A stretch of DNA of 38,113 nucleotides from Stentor coeruleus (Eukaryota; Ciliophora; Heterotrichea; Heterotrichida; Stentoridae), in assembly GCA_001970955.1 (NCBI GenBank), contig MPUH01000726.1, forward strand, positions 1 through 38,113, in the 5' to 3' direction. Made by a program: the position numbers and the translations under genes. How positions within the stretch are numbered: the stretch's first letter is position 1; every line of letters begins with the position of its first letter. Under the pieces are notes generated by a model that was not told the origin of the DNA, made no database searches, and saw only the letters and a program-made list of their open reading frames with translations. Shown one piece after another: positions 9,435 to 19,131 of this stretch.

Positions 9435-10820
9435 CTAAAAAGCTAATAAAACATAATCTGGATTATAAATAGTCCTCAATGCCTGATATGTGCTATTAGC
9501 AGGGTAGTTCAAAGGTATCGATGGGAAGAAATATGAAGTTTCTCCTATAAGGAAAATCATTTGCAGTAAATCTGAAGTGAATCTTTCCAAACTAAGCACA
9601 TTAGCAAAATTATCCCCAGACAAAATCCTCATGCTTAATACCTTAGGTTTCATACAGTTTCCAAAAACAATATCAGAACTGATTTGAATCTTACACTGAT
9701 ATTCAGAATTAAACCAATAATTAACAATATTTGTATAAACCCCATTAACTAAAACATTAAGCCCTATAGTTACATTAGTCCTTAATATAATACTATTATT
9801 CATAATAAAAATCTGTGGGGTATTAGGCTTTTGTGCAGTAAATGATATATTAGTATGACCATATTTAGTATAAAATTCAGGGAAATATCCACTTGTTGTA
9901 GTTAAAATACTAGGAATTGTACTTGGTAAACTTGTTATATTCATAATAGGGTATTCTTGATTAAAAGCATTAAAATAAGTTTGTAAAGTATATTTTGATA
10001 TAATAACTTGAGACTCATTAGCATATGTACTTAGAATTCTTAAAGGTAAATCTGTTGGTATAATTATAGTTGTTGGTTTTTCATTATCTGTTGAAAATAT
10101 CATCCCGTTTATTGGATATGAAACATAATCAGGAGTTAAAGTTATATTGTTCATTAAATAACTATCCATATACAACAATACATCTTTAATGTTTATTGAA
10201 TATTGATTGCTTTTTAAATACTTATTTAGATATGTAGTCATATCATTAGGTAAAATGCCAAGAGATCGCGGTGTATCTAAATATTTAATTATAATCTCGT
10301 TGGTTTTTACTATAATCGTCATAGTCAACCCAGGTGCTATAGTTTTACAAGCTCCAGTTATAAATGTAATATTAATTCTATCTATAATAGCAGTAGTACT
10401 TCCATTAAAATAATAAATATAAATATTGATTATAAGTTTGGATTTAGTGATCATTGATATAGCTTGACCTGTTTTATTGATACCAAATCCTGTTTCGTTG
10501 TAGTTGTAGTATAAATTAAATGAAATGTTGCTTAAAATCAAAGATATCCACCCATTATTGGATATTGACACAGATATATTTTTAGGTTGGATATAGAAGT
10601 CCTTGAAAGTAAAATTTGATAAGGTGTAGTTAACTTGGATCCTCCCATCATAAAGGGTGACACTAGTTTGATAATTATTTGAGAAGGATAAGTTACTGAA
10701 AATGGATGGAATGATACTAGCGATATTTTTAGACATATCAGTAATTCCTCGAGAGAAAACAAAACCTTGGTTTGCTGAAGTATAGCTCATAAGGGTAATG
10801 AAAACAAGAATCCTCAACAT
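9435..10820 (-). CDS. Secreted BPI/LBP-family lipid-binding protein
   Basis: 461 aa from the ATG at 10820. An upstream in-frame ATG at 10850 would add ten polar residues before the hydrophobic stretch, so I prefer the inner start, which gives a normal signal peptide (MLRILVFITLMSYTSA). The mature part begins QGFVFSRGITDMSKNIASI, typical of the N-terminal barrel of the bactericidal/permeability-increasing and LPS-binding protein superfamily. Alternating hydrophobic strands, many N-glycosylation sequons and a total length near the 450-residue norm of the family agree. These proteins bind lipids through two apolar pockets; here the likely site is the secretory pathway or the cell surface. Divergent from the EF-hand gene with 187 nt between starts. 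It could also be a related SMP/TULIP-type protein. Confidence 0.75.
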   Translation of the reverse strand: MLRILVFITLMSYTSANQGFVFSRGITDMSKNIASIIPSIFSNLSFSNNYQTSVTLYDGRIQVNYTLSNFTFKDFYIQPKNISVSISNNGWISLILSNISFNLYYNYNETGFGINKTGQAISMITKSKLIINIYIYYFNGSTTAIIDRINITFITGACKTIAPGLTMTIIVKTNEIIIKYLDTPRSLGILPNDMTTYLNKYLKSNQYSINIKDVLLYMDSYLMNNITLTPDYVSYPINGMIFSTDNEKPTTIIIPTDLPLRILSTYANESQVIISKYTLQTYFNAFNQEYPIMNITSLPSTIPSILTTTSGYFPEFYTKYGHTNISFTAQKPNTPQIFIMNNSIILRTNVTIGLNVLVNGVYTNIVNYWFNSEYQCKIQISSDIVFGNCMKPKVLSMRILSGDNFANVLSLERFTSDLLQMIFLIGETSYFFPSIPLNYPANSTYQALRTIYNPDYVLLAF

Positions 10821-11007
10821 ATTTTTATTAATATAGGATTTACAATACAAACTATTTGGGCTATATAAATTTACTGTTAATGCGCTGATTTTATATTTTT
10901 TTTAGGTTTTTTTATAAGGTTTACTATAAGATCTTGTATATATTAAGTACTTTTAGATATGAATATTTTATTTCAACCATTTAAATCTCCTATATTACCT
11001 TTGAATA

Positions 11008-12319
11008 ATGCAAATAGAGCGTAACCCAAGCAGTTTAGTCCTCACGAAAACCGGGGAGTTAGCTTTTCCATCTGATAAAGAGCTTGCTCAATTCCAAAAA
11101 CAAAGTAACTCCTATTCAGTCTCAAGCAGAGAATGCCTTATCAACCTTTGGCGTGAATTCCGTAAGGGCACAAATTCAAAAAACGGTGTCATACTAAAAC
11201 CAACCTTTATGAAAATTCTTCGAAAAGACCTCAGACTCAATAACGACAACATCTCTGAGCATCTATTCCGAAGTAAAAAATTATTTAGGATTCTGTGTTC
11301 GAGAGTACATAAAAAAAGGTCAAGTCGAGCAAATAACCTCAGAAATTGAACTTCATGATATAATGTTAGCTTTAACATTACTTTCCAGAATCCCAAATGA
11401 CAAAAAAATTGAACTGATTTTTGATCTAACTGATGTTGATGAAGATGGATGCTTATCTCCTGATGAAGTTTATAAAATGATTGAAGTTATTGAAAGGATA
11501 TTCTCTAAAGAAAATACTGAGATGAATATTTCAAGTAGGGTGTTATTAGAAAAACTTAGTCGGGATAAAGCTTTAAGACGATATGAATGGGTTATGAGAA
11601 GTATAGGAATGCTCAAGTCTAGAAGTAAAAATGATGAAGGTTTGATAACACTTGATGAGTTCCAGAATGTTTTAGATAAGGTTCCTAATTTAAAAGGCCA
11701 GTTTTTGCCGAGATTTACAGATTTGAAATCGGTGCTAAGGAATGAAAATTCAGAACCTCATATATTTGTTGATGAAAGTAATTTGGAAGATTTTTTAATT
11801 TTCAGATATGAACTACAAGCTTTACTTTCTGATAATCTTAAGTCGAGTAGGAAGAAAAAACTCCCACCAATAAAAAAACCTGGAAAGTCTAGTGAGAGCA
11901 AAATATGGAAAAAAGAATGCCCTGGGTTGATTAATTGTGGGGAAACTAGTAAGAAATTAAGTATTCCTAAAGAGTATTGGGAATTAAACTCAGGTATGAA
12001 TACAATTTTAGTTAGGGAAAAAGCGTCTGAAAAAGGGGAAATTGTTTGTAAACACTACGACCGAGAAGAAGCGATTGAGAAAATAATCCCACAACGAGAA
12101 GTTCAACGGGCACTTCAAGACCTTAAAAAAGGCCATACAACAAACCAATACAATAAATATGAAGATGATGAAGGTGCTGGCTATGAGAATCTAATAAACA
12201 AAGTTAAAAACCAAGTTTTAGACACTAAAAAAAAGCAAATTGAAGTTGGTGAAGTCCAAACTCTAAGCCGAAAAGCTGATTTAGCCTTTTTAAATGATAG
12301 AAATAATGTAAATTATTAA
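11008..12319 (+). CDS. EF-hand calcium-binding protein, two exons
   Basis: Exons 11008-11272 and 11289-12319 give 431 aa. The 16-nt intron joins SEHLFR to RFCVREYIKKGQVEQ. A clear EF-hand loop lies at 137-148 (DVDEDGCLSPDE) in an N-terminal helical region. A second, degenerate hand may sit near SKNDEGLITLDEFQNVL. The second half is charged, low in hydrophobic residues and rich in Lys/Glu (for example SSRKKKLPPIKKPGKSS), probably extended or coiled. It resembles the calcium-binding half of ciliary or cortical EF-hand proteins, but I cannot name an orthologue. The stop lies only 19 nt before the next gene's ATG. Confidence 0.85.
11273..11288 (+). other. 16-nt intron in the EF-hand gene
   Basis: Sequence GTAAAAAATTATTTAG. 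It is the only 16-nt intron found; the candidate branch A is at position 11, keeping its distance of 6 nt from the 3' end. Removing it fuses two frames into one of 432 codons. Confidence 0.9.
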
Positions 12320-12338
12320 TCATCAGCTTATAAAAAAT

Positions 12339-13640
12339 ATGTTTCTTTGGCTATCACTAAATATCCTCTGTGTTTATTCAGGTTATTTTGCCCCTGAGCA
12401 AATAAAACTCTCTTGGAACGAAACTTCAAACATAATCAATCTCAGATGGGTAACTTTAACTCCAATATCAACATATCTTACTTACAAAGCTTTGCTTTGT
12501 GAAAATGCATCTGACTGGCAAACATTAGATGCCCATTTCCATGAAGCAAAAGATAAAAGCTTTTGGGAAACCAAAAGAATTCATGATGCTCATTTAGAAA
12601 TAGTTCAAGGTTGTTTATACCAATATTATACTGGAAGTAGTTATGGGTGGAGTTCAAAATACATATTCCGAGCAAGGACTCCTTTAGATCATGATATACT
12701 AGAAACAGATTTTCTTATACTTGCAAATTGGGGTGGAGGGAGATCAGGTGTGATGACAAAAAATAGTATTCTAAGGCATATCAAAATAAGTAGACCTGAT
12801 GCAATTTTACATTTAGGAAACATGGCTTATTCTATGAAAGATATTGATGGAGCTGTTGGAGATTCATGGCTTAATCTTATAGAACCCATTTCTGCTATTA
12901 TACCTTATATGACTATACCTGGGCATAATGAATATACTGAAAACTATATCGAATATGAAGCAAGATTTGATATGCCTGCAAATGATGCTAATCAAGGCAA
13001 AGGAAGATTTTATTCATTTGATATTGGTAGAGGTCATTATATAATGATAAGCACAGAAGCTTATTTACATAAAGAAATGCAAGATGAAGCTTATAACATG
13101 ACCCAATGGCTTATAAAAGATCTTGAAAAAGCTAATGAAAACAGAAAAATTAGACCTTGGGTGATTATGTTATCATCAAGGAATTTCTATTGTTCAGTTG
13201 ATTGGAAACTTCCTATTAAAAGAAAAAACTCTGAATGTACAACATCAGCTATGGCAATAAGACATAATTTAGAAGATATTATTCATAATGGAGGAGTTGA
13301 TTTAGTTATTCAAGGAGATATTAACCAGTATCAGAGAAATGGAGCTATTTATAAAAATAAAACTGTTGGAAGTATTGAAGAAGGGGAAAATTATCATAAA
13401 AACCCAAACTCTACAATTTATATAAGTAGTGGGAGCTCTGGGAATATTAAAGGACATAGTAGGCAGTTTGTAAAAGCTCATGAAGAATGGAATAAATTTA
13501 CAAGTAATGATTATGGATATGGAAGATTACATGTTTATAACATGACTCATTTGTATTATGAGCAGTTTAATTCAGAAAAAGGCCTGGTAATTGATCATGT
13601 GTGGATAGTTAAGGACAACTTAAATAGCGCTTTTATTTAG
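12339..13640 (+). CDS. Purple-acid-phosphatase-like secreted protein, probably catalytically dead
   Basis: 433 aa, with an N-terminal signal peptide (MFLWLSLNILCVYSG), a fibronectin-like N-domain and a metallophosphoesterase fold. The fold is clear from GRFYSFDIGRGHYIMISTE, the WVIMLSSRNFYCS segment and the final YGYGRLHVYN. The five metal-binding motifs align in order but are altered: GDxG reads ANWG (N130), GDxxY reads GNMAY (N161, Y164 kept), GNHE reads GHNE (H196, N197), the histidine before R281 in motif IV is S280, and GHxHxYER reads GDINQYQR (D327, N329). Six of seven ligands and the catalytic His are gone, so phosphatase activity is not expected. The gene is otherwise intact, with no stops or frameshifts, which argues for a retained non-enzymatic role. 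ATG context TATAAAAAATATG; 19 nt from the upstream gene. Confidence 0.88.
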   Translation: MFLWLSLNILCVYSGYFAPEQIKLSWNETSNIINLRWVTLTPISTYLTYKALLCENASDWQTLDAHFHEAKDKSFWETKRIHDAHLEIVQGCLYQYYTGSSYGWSSKYIFRARTPLDHDILETDFLILANWGGGRSGVMTKNSILRHIKISRPDAILHLGNMAYSMKDIDGAVGDSWLNLIEPISAIIPYMTIPGHNEYTENYIEYEARFDMPANDANQGKGRFYSFDIGRGHYIMISTEAYLHKEMQDEAYNMTQWLIKDLEKANENRKIRPWVIMLSSRNFYCSVDWKLPIKRKNSECTTSAMAIRHNLEDIIHNGGVDLVIQGDINQYQRNGAIYKNKTVGSIEEGENYHKNPNSTIYISSGSSGNIKGHSRQFVKAHEEWNKFTSNDYGYGRLHVYNMTHLYYEQFNSEKGLVIDHVWIVKDNLNSAFI

Positions 13641-13728
13641 AATTTAAAGAAAAAATAGTTATTTTATTAGGGAAGTTTATGTTTTAGTTAAGATATAATT
13701 TTTTTTTAAGTTGTTATTTATACATAAT

Positions 13729-14977
13729 ATGGAAATACTCTTATCAAACTATGCATCTGTTATGGACGCAATAGCTCAATCAATAAAGCTTTTCTTAAAA
13801 GGAAACACTGAACAGGCTTTTAAATTGCTTTTTGAAACCGAAGAAGAGATTCAGGAAATGCACAAGTTGAAAAATCAATCTTTTGAACTGCCGGAATGGT
13901 TTGATCCTTGGAGGAAAGCAATTCTTAGAAAAGACTATAATAAAGCTAAAGCACTCCTTCCTCCTCCAACTGATTTTCTTAAAGAACACAATATAAGAAT
14001 TAAACACCTAATGAAAAAAAATCCAGAATATGTCCTTAGCAACATAATCAATCTTTATAATAACACTGAATTTGGTGAAGCTATAAACATGTTGCAAAAG
14101 CTTAGAAATAAACACCCTGGAATTTACAGCGATCATCCTGCAATAATTGAACTTGAAAGCGACTATGGAGAAATAATGCAAGTTTTACAATTAGTAACAG
14201 ATAAAGAAGGATGGATATTAGAGTCAACAGGTAGCATAACTGTTAGATATAAAAAAACAGGAGGTACTAAAACTTGTTTTTTATTGACTGAAGCTGAAAT
14301 TAATGTTCCATATACTAATTATATATCTTTGGTATATGAAACTGATTTGTTTCATTATTGGGTACCATTTTGTAAAAAAAGTGTGACTGTAGCTAAATTA
14401 GGCAAGACTAAGAAAATTATTTCTTTGAATTTAAAGTCTAAAATTTTACCTAAAAGACATGCGATTGTTTATGGGTTTGGGNGTGACTGTAGCTAAATTA
14501 GGCAAGACTAAGAAAATTATTTCTTTGAATTTAAAGTCTAAAATTTTACCTAAAAGACATGCGATTGTTTATGGGTTTGGGGCGAATTTATTGTCAACAC
14601 TTGGGTGTACTGTGATTTATTCTAGATCTTGTGATCAGGAAAAAGTGTTTAAAGGTGTCAGGCTCCCGGAATTCCCGACTAAAAGGGCACATATAAATGG
14701 TATCGCTTTTGTTATTAGGCCGATTACCTTAAATAAACTGCATGTGACGCTTTTGACGAATTTTGATCCTAAAACGAGGTATATCCCGTATAAGATACTT
14801 AATTATTTTTCAAGAAAACTTGCAAAAGGAATATTTAAAAAAATTTCAAAACTAGCTGTGAACTTTGCAGGAAGCGAGTACGAAGATCGCATGAAAGCTG
14901 AAGAAAGCAGAGAATTTTATGAATATCTAGACTTCTCCCAAATCGAATATCTAAAACACCTTGAAAATACAAAATAA
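13729..14977 (+). CDS. START-like lipid-binding domain protein (split by assembly joint)
   Basis: An unmerged 99-nt overlap and an N at 14482 interrupt the gene. Using 13729-14481 then 14582-14977 gives one frame of 382 aa. The first ~160 residues are helical, perhaps repeat-like (SIKLFLKGNTEQAFKLLF, NNTEFGEAINMLQKL). Residues about 165-370 resemble a START/SRPBCC lipid-transfer fold: GWILESTGSITVRY, YISLVYETDLFHYWVPFCK, then strands ending in a long C-terminal helix (PYKILNYFSRKLAKGIFKKI). Such domains carry sterols or phospholipids between membranes; no TM segment or signal is seen, so it is probably cytosolic. The ATG at 13729 is chosen because a frame starting earlier would need TTG. Many ciliate proteins share this layout. 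Confidence 0.8.
14383..14581. repeat. Unmerged 99-nt overlap at scaffold joint (N at 14482)
   Basis: Bases 14383-14481 and 14483-14581 are identical. The duplication plus N adds 100 nt and breaks the START-like gene; deleting one copy and the N restores the frame. Confidence 0.95.
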
Positions 14978-15686
14978 ACTATAAACTCATTATTTTTCTA
15001 AACTGTCTCTAAATATACATAATCTTCATATAATACTCACACATCTACTTTAAAAATTTAAACTAGTAAATTAATCTTTATGATAAAAATGTCATAAAAA
15101 CCCAATAAAGGCACGATTATTTCTTTTAACTTCACTATTTTTCCAAGCAATTTATAAAATCTTACACCCTCAAATATTATTTTATACTCTTCAAACATAC
15201 AATAAAATCCTAAAAACTATTTTTATATTCAGAACTCACAATATTTTCTCATTCAACTCCCATCACAAAAAACCTTTACAACAAATAACCCATCATTCCA
15301 TATGATTTAAATCTTCTTAAAATAAACCAAAAATTATTAATATTTATACCACTTCTTTTCTATCATCTTATCCAAACCTATTTAATCCCTTACAATTCCT
15401 AGCCTTCTCCAAACATCATAATTACCCATCATACCCTATAAAATTCTTAAAATCAATCCAAATCAAAAAAATCCTACCTTTCAACGTAATATCTTATACT
15501 AATCATCTATACTTCAATCCAAAACTTATGTTTATCCAACAATTTTTATTATTATCTAATACCACCTAAAAATAAATTCTCATATCAACATATATCACAA
15601 TTCTAATCAGCATTATTCTAAATTCTAATACTAAATTAAATTTTTAAAATTTCCATATTAAGAACTAATTAAGCTTTATACTAACC
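14978..15686. other. Intergenic region upstream of the Myb-like gene
   Basis: No gene seen. Strikingly G-poor on the plus strand: in 15241-15480 I counted about 63 C and 2 G. This is the strongest example of the 5'-flank C-richness described in the findings. Confidence 0.7.
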
Positions 15687-16001
15687 ATGAAAGATAAAGA
15701 ACATAAGGAAAAATCAAACATAAATACCGGGCCTTGGACTCCAATTGAGCATTCTAAATTTGAAACAGCCCGAAAAATATACAGAAAGTGGAAGGATATT
15801 GCAAACTTCATTGGGACAAGAAGTTCATCTCAATGTCGATCCCACCAGCAGAAGATGGAATTACAGAAAAAGCATGGAAGGAAATTTCGTGTACTATGCA
15901 CTGAAACTTTAGATAAAGAGGCACAAGCTAATGATCTTGATATTTTGGCAGAAACAGGGTGTAATCCATTCCCTTATCTAGCTTTTTATAGCTTGTTTTA
16001 A
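15687..16001 (+). CDS. Single-repeat Myb/SANT protein (SHAQKY-like)
   Basis: 104 aa. Residues 15-60 form one Myb/SANT repeat: GPWTPIEHSKFETARKIY, then RKWKDIANFIGTRSSSQCRS, ending HQQKM, a variant of the SHAQKY motif that defines this class of DNA-binding proteins. W17 and W35 are two of the regular core tryptophans. The N-terminus is Lys-rich. The protein is short and has no visible activation or second domain, so it may work as a dimer or with partners. It is isolated between long intergenic regions and is probably a nuclear transcription regulator. Confidence 0.85.
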   Translation: MKDKEHKEKSNINTGPWTPIEHSKFETARKIYRKWKDIANFIGTRSSSQCRSHQQKMELQKKHGRKFRVLCTETLDKEAQANDLDILAETGCNPFPYLAFYSLF

Positions 16002-17187
16002 AGGAGTTTTTAAGTTAAATTGAGGTGTTAGTTGTAGAACTGGTTATAAAGATTAAGTTTTTCTAACTGATTTTGTTCTATTCTCATATTTTATCCAAAC
16101 AATGAACCTTCAGGCATTCTTACTAAAAATAGAGTCTATTGAATACATGATCTTTTTGATGGTGGGGTTGATTTTGTAAGTGCTTTGATGATGGTTTTGA
16201 TGTAGGAGTTTGTGTTTTGTGTGGAAAGTGGTTTCGTAAGTATTTTTTGAGGTCATGTCTTTTGGATGTTGTTTAATAGTTAGAAAAAAGTTACCTTGGG
16301 ATAGGGATTATAGGATTGAAATTAATGAAATGGGTGTTAGAGGCTAGTTATAGAAGAAGTTTTATGGGTAGAGAATATCAACGGATTGATAGTTTTTATG
16401 GTATATTTAAGCAAAAAATTGTATCTTGAAGAAAATGAGAAGATGTGGAAGATAGGAGCTTTTTTGATTATAGAAGCTTTGGATTATGGTGATATATTTT
16501 TCGAGATATAGACAGAAACATAGAACTATCATGTATGTTTGATATAAGCTTTAGTTATAAAATGTTTAGTTGTATTATTAGGATCCATTTTTATGCAAAA
16601 TAGATATATGATAAACTTTTTTTCCCGAATGAGATAAGAAAAGTTTGCTCATGCATTTTTTTCAATGTATTTCTTCAGTCAAAAAATTAGATATAGGCTA
16701 TTTTATTCATAAATCCATCATTTTAATAATTATTTTCACTATAAAAAAAATTTGATTTTTTCCAAAGATTTGTTGTTTTCCTAACTATCATGACTATACT
16801 TAAGAATTAAGAAATTTTGAAATGATAAAAACTCTTTATGGTATGTTTTGAAGCTTTAGAATAATAGAAATATTTAAACTATTAGATTTCAGGGTAATAA
16901 TGCTTAATTTTTTGAAAATTATTAGCTATCCCATATAAGACTTAATAAACAAAAGTTAAGATATCGTTAGCTCAATGATATCAAGAATATTTACCATAAC
17001 TATAATAAAAGCTTATAATTTCTCTCAAATAAAAGTGATAATTCAATATTTACAATAAAATCACAGCTCAAATAAACTACTAAAGCCATTTAAAACACAT
17101 CCAGATTTTATCAAAACCGCTTACAATATATTCAAAGCCTATCCAATTAATCAAAATCATAAAAAAATAAACAATAAAAACTAAATC
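16002..17187. other. Long intergenic region between convergent Myb-like and MGC genes
   Basis: No convincing gene. The first 700 nt are G-rich and C-poor on the plus strand (about 70 G to 10 C in 16141-16380); the last 300 nt turn C-rich. Both ends are therefore G-rich on the coding strand of the gene whose 3' end they flank. Confidence 0.65.
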
Positions 17188-17574
17188 TTACTCTTTATTT
17201 TCATTAAAATCTTTATACAACTGTCTCTGTATATTCACTAACAGCTTCTCAGCATTAAGAGAAATCCTAAATTTCTCATCTTGTTCCCTAACATTATAAA
17301 TCCTATTTTTTCTAGCTTTCTCACTTATCTTATTAGCCAAAGCAACTTTCTCATCATTCTTCATTGGATTAATATCATTTTTCTTTGAGTAAACAATATT
17401 TTCATCCGATCCAGAATCAGTATTTAAAACAGTATCTTCTCTAATAATTACATCAACTGTAAAATTCTCATTAGTAAGTCCATCATAAAACATACTCGTA
17501 TAATTTGTAATAACAGCAGTAACTTCTCCAGCTTGTTTATAAGCTTTAGTCTCTTTGCATTCTTTGCAACCCAT
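17188..17574 (-). CDS. Small hypothetical protein with N-myristoylation/palmitoylation signal
   Basis: 128 aa starting MGCKECKETK. Gly2 with Cys3 and Cys6 is a good dual-acylation signal, so the protein is probably tethered to a membrane. The rest is hydrophilic, with an acidic middle (SGSDENIVYSKK) and a helical, charged C-terminus (FRISLNAEKLLVNIQRQLYK). I recognise no domain. The start is preceded by TATAAAATA. Divergent from the PLD gene. Confidence 0.75.
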   Translation of the reverse strand: MGCKECKETKAYKQAGEVTAVITNYTSMFYDGLTNENFTVDVIIREDTVLNTDSGSDENIVYSKKNDINPMKNDEKVALANKISEKARKNRIYNVREQDEKFRISLNAEKLLVNIQRQLYKDFNENKE

Positions 17575-18245
17575 TATTTTATATTAGAAATTATACTAAT
17601 ATTGATAGTAAGTTTAAAAAGAACAGAAATATTGTTATAAGTTTAACCAAATTAAATTTGTGCTTTGTTTTAGCATTTTGGACTTGGGATAAATTGTTTT
17701 TTGATGATATTATAAGCTGAAATCAAGACAAAGATTGCTTATTATAGAAATTATATTTAATAAATTTTCTAGTTTTACTTCTTTTGAATTGTATTTTGTA
17801 TAGAGTTTTTTATGTGTAAAAGATGAAGGTTTTAAAAATTTGAGTTTATGTTAGGGTTATCTAAGTAGTTTTTATAGCTTTTAGGGTAAAGAGATTTTTG
17901 CTAGAAAGGATTGTTGTATTAAAAGACTTGCTTTTAAATCATTTTGAATTTTTCTCTTGAAGTCTCTTGCTATTGATAGTTTTTGCTTATTTTTAAATTA
18001 TGTTTTCTGATAATTGCTTTAAGTGTATAGAATAAGTGAATATGAAATAATATCATACTTTAACGGCTTAGGATACAAAATATTAGACTATCCAGTCCCA
18101 TATTTAAAAAAATTACGGCTTTATTTTTCAAGGCATGAATATTTTTATATCCCCATAAACACAAGCACATTTTTCTAAGTTTTTTCCTTAAAATTAAACA
18201 TTTCATCACCAAATTCATATAAGAAAGTACTGTATCATAATAAAT
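17575..18245. other. Divergent intergenic region between the MGC and PLD genes
   Basis: No gene seen. G-rich on the plus strand next to the minus-strand gene, turning C-richer near the PLD start. A minus-strand frame reaching into this region overlaps the PLD gene antisense and looks spurious. Confidence 0.6.
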
Positions 18246-19094
18246 ATGCCGAGAGGGAAAAAAGCGCGAAATCCTGATGAGGAAGCGACTAAAGAAAAAC
18301 CTGTTGAAAAGGAAGAAACTAAAACAAAAGGTCGAAGAACTAAAAAAGCCCCTGAGCCAGTAGTTGAGGAAGCTAAAGTTGTCGAGACATCTAGCTCCGA
18401 AATAGCTGAATTTCTTAAAGCTAATGCAGGTTCTCAGGACTATGCTAAAAAATTCAAAGAGCTTCTCCATAACTCAACAGCTCCCCGTGGTCTAATAAAC
18501 GAAGCTGTAAGGACTATATTTGAAATAGTTGATTCTGATGCGACAAAGCTAAACTGGGGGAAATCAATCATCGAACTTATCTCTTCTGACTCAATGGAGC
18601 CTAAAAAAAGATTACGTGAAGCCTTTTTCTTCCCAAGCTCTGAATCTGAAAAAAAACTAGTCAAGCATCTAGGAAGAGCTCAAAAAACTATGTTAATCTG
18701 CGTCTTTGCCTTAACCAACGACACCTTAGCAAACGCAATCCGCGACGCGAAAAATCGTGGCGTTCAAATAAAAATGATATTTGATGATGAAATGATGCGT
18801 ATGCCAGGTTCTGATGTAAAAAAACTTCATGACGAAGGTTATGAAGTAAGAGTTGACTTAGACCCTAAAGCTCATATGCACCACAAATTTGTTGTCATGG
18901 ATGAATCAACAGTAATAACAGGGAGCTACAATTGGACTCGTCAAGCATCTAATAAAAATCACGAAAACGTTGTGATATTCGAAGATGAGGAAATAGCGAA
19001 AAAATACATTGAAGAATTCAATAAGTTATGGGGGAACTTTGCTGGAAGTATTGAGAAATGCTTAGGTGGTTTAGTATCATCAGGTGGCCATTAG
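18246..19094 (+). CDS. Single-HKD phospholipase D-like protein (Zucchini/MitoPLD type)
   Basis: 282 aa. The catalytic motif is H212-x-K214-x4-D219 (HHKFVVMD), followed by STVITGSYNWTRQASNKNHEN, very close to the PLD6/Zucchini/bacterial Nuc type, in which two chains form one active site. Members cleave RNA or phosphodiesters; in animals Zucchini processes piRNA precursors. A helical region (about 50-125) precedes the domain. The first 45 residues are an unusual Lys/Glu-rich tail (PRGKKARNPDEEATKEK and similar) that could act as a nuclear signal. The N-terminal membrane helix of mitochondrial PLD6 is missing. A nuclear or cytosolic nuclease is therefore my inference; a lipid hydrolase is the alternative. 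Confidence 0.88.
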   Translation: MPRGKKARNPDEEATKEKPVEKEETKTKGRRTKKAPEPVVEEAKVVETSSSEIAEFLKANAGSQDYAKKFKELLHNSTAPRGLINEAVRTIFEIVDSDATKLNWGKSIIELISSDSMEPKKRLREAFFFPSSESEKKLVKHLGRAQKTMLICVFALTNDTLANAIRDAKNRGVQIKMIFDDEMMRMPGSDVKKLHDEGYEVRVDLDPKAHMHHKFVVMDESTVITGSYNWTRQASNKNHENVVIFEDEEIAKKYIEEFNKLWGNFAGSIEKCLGGLVSSGGH

Positions 19095-19131
19095 TTTAAT
19101 ATATTTCATATAGGGTTTATTATAAAAACGG

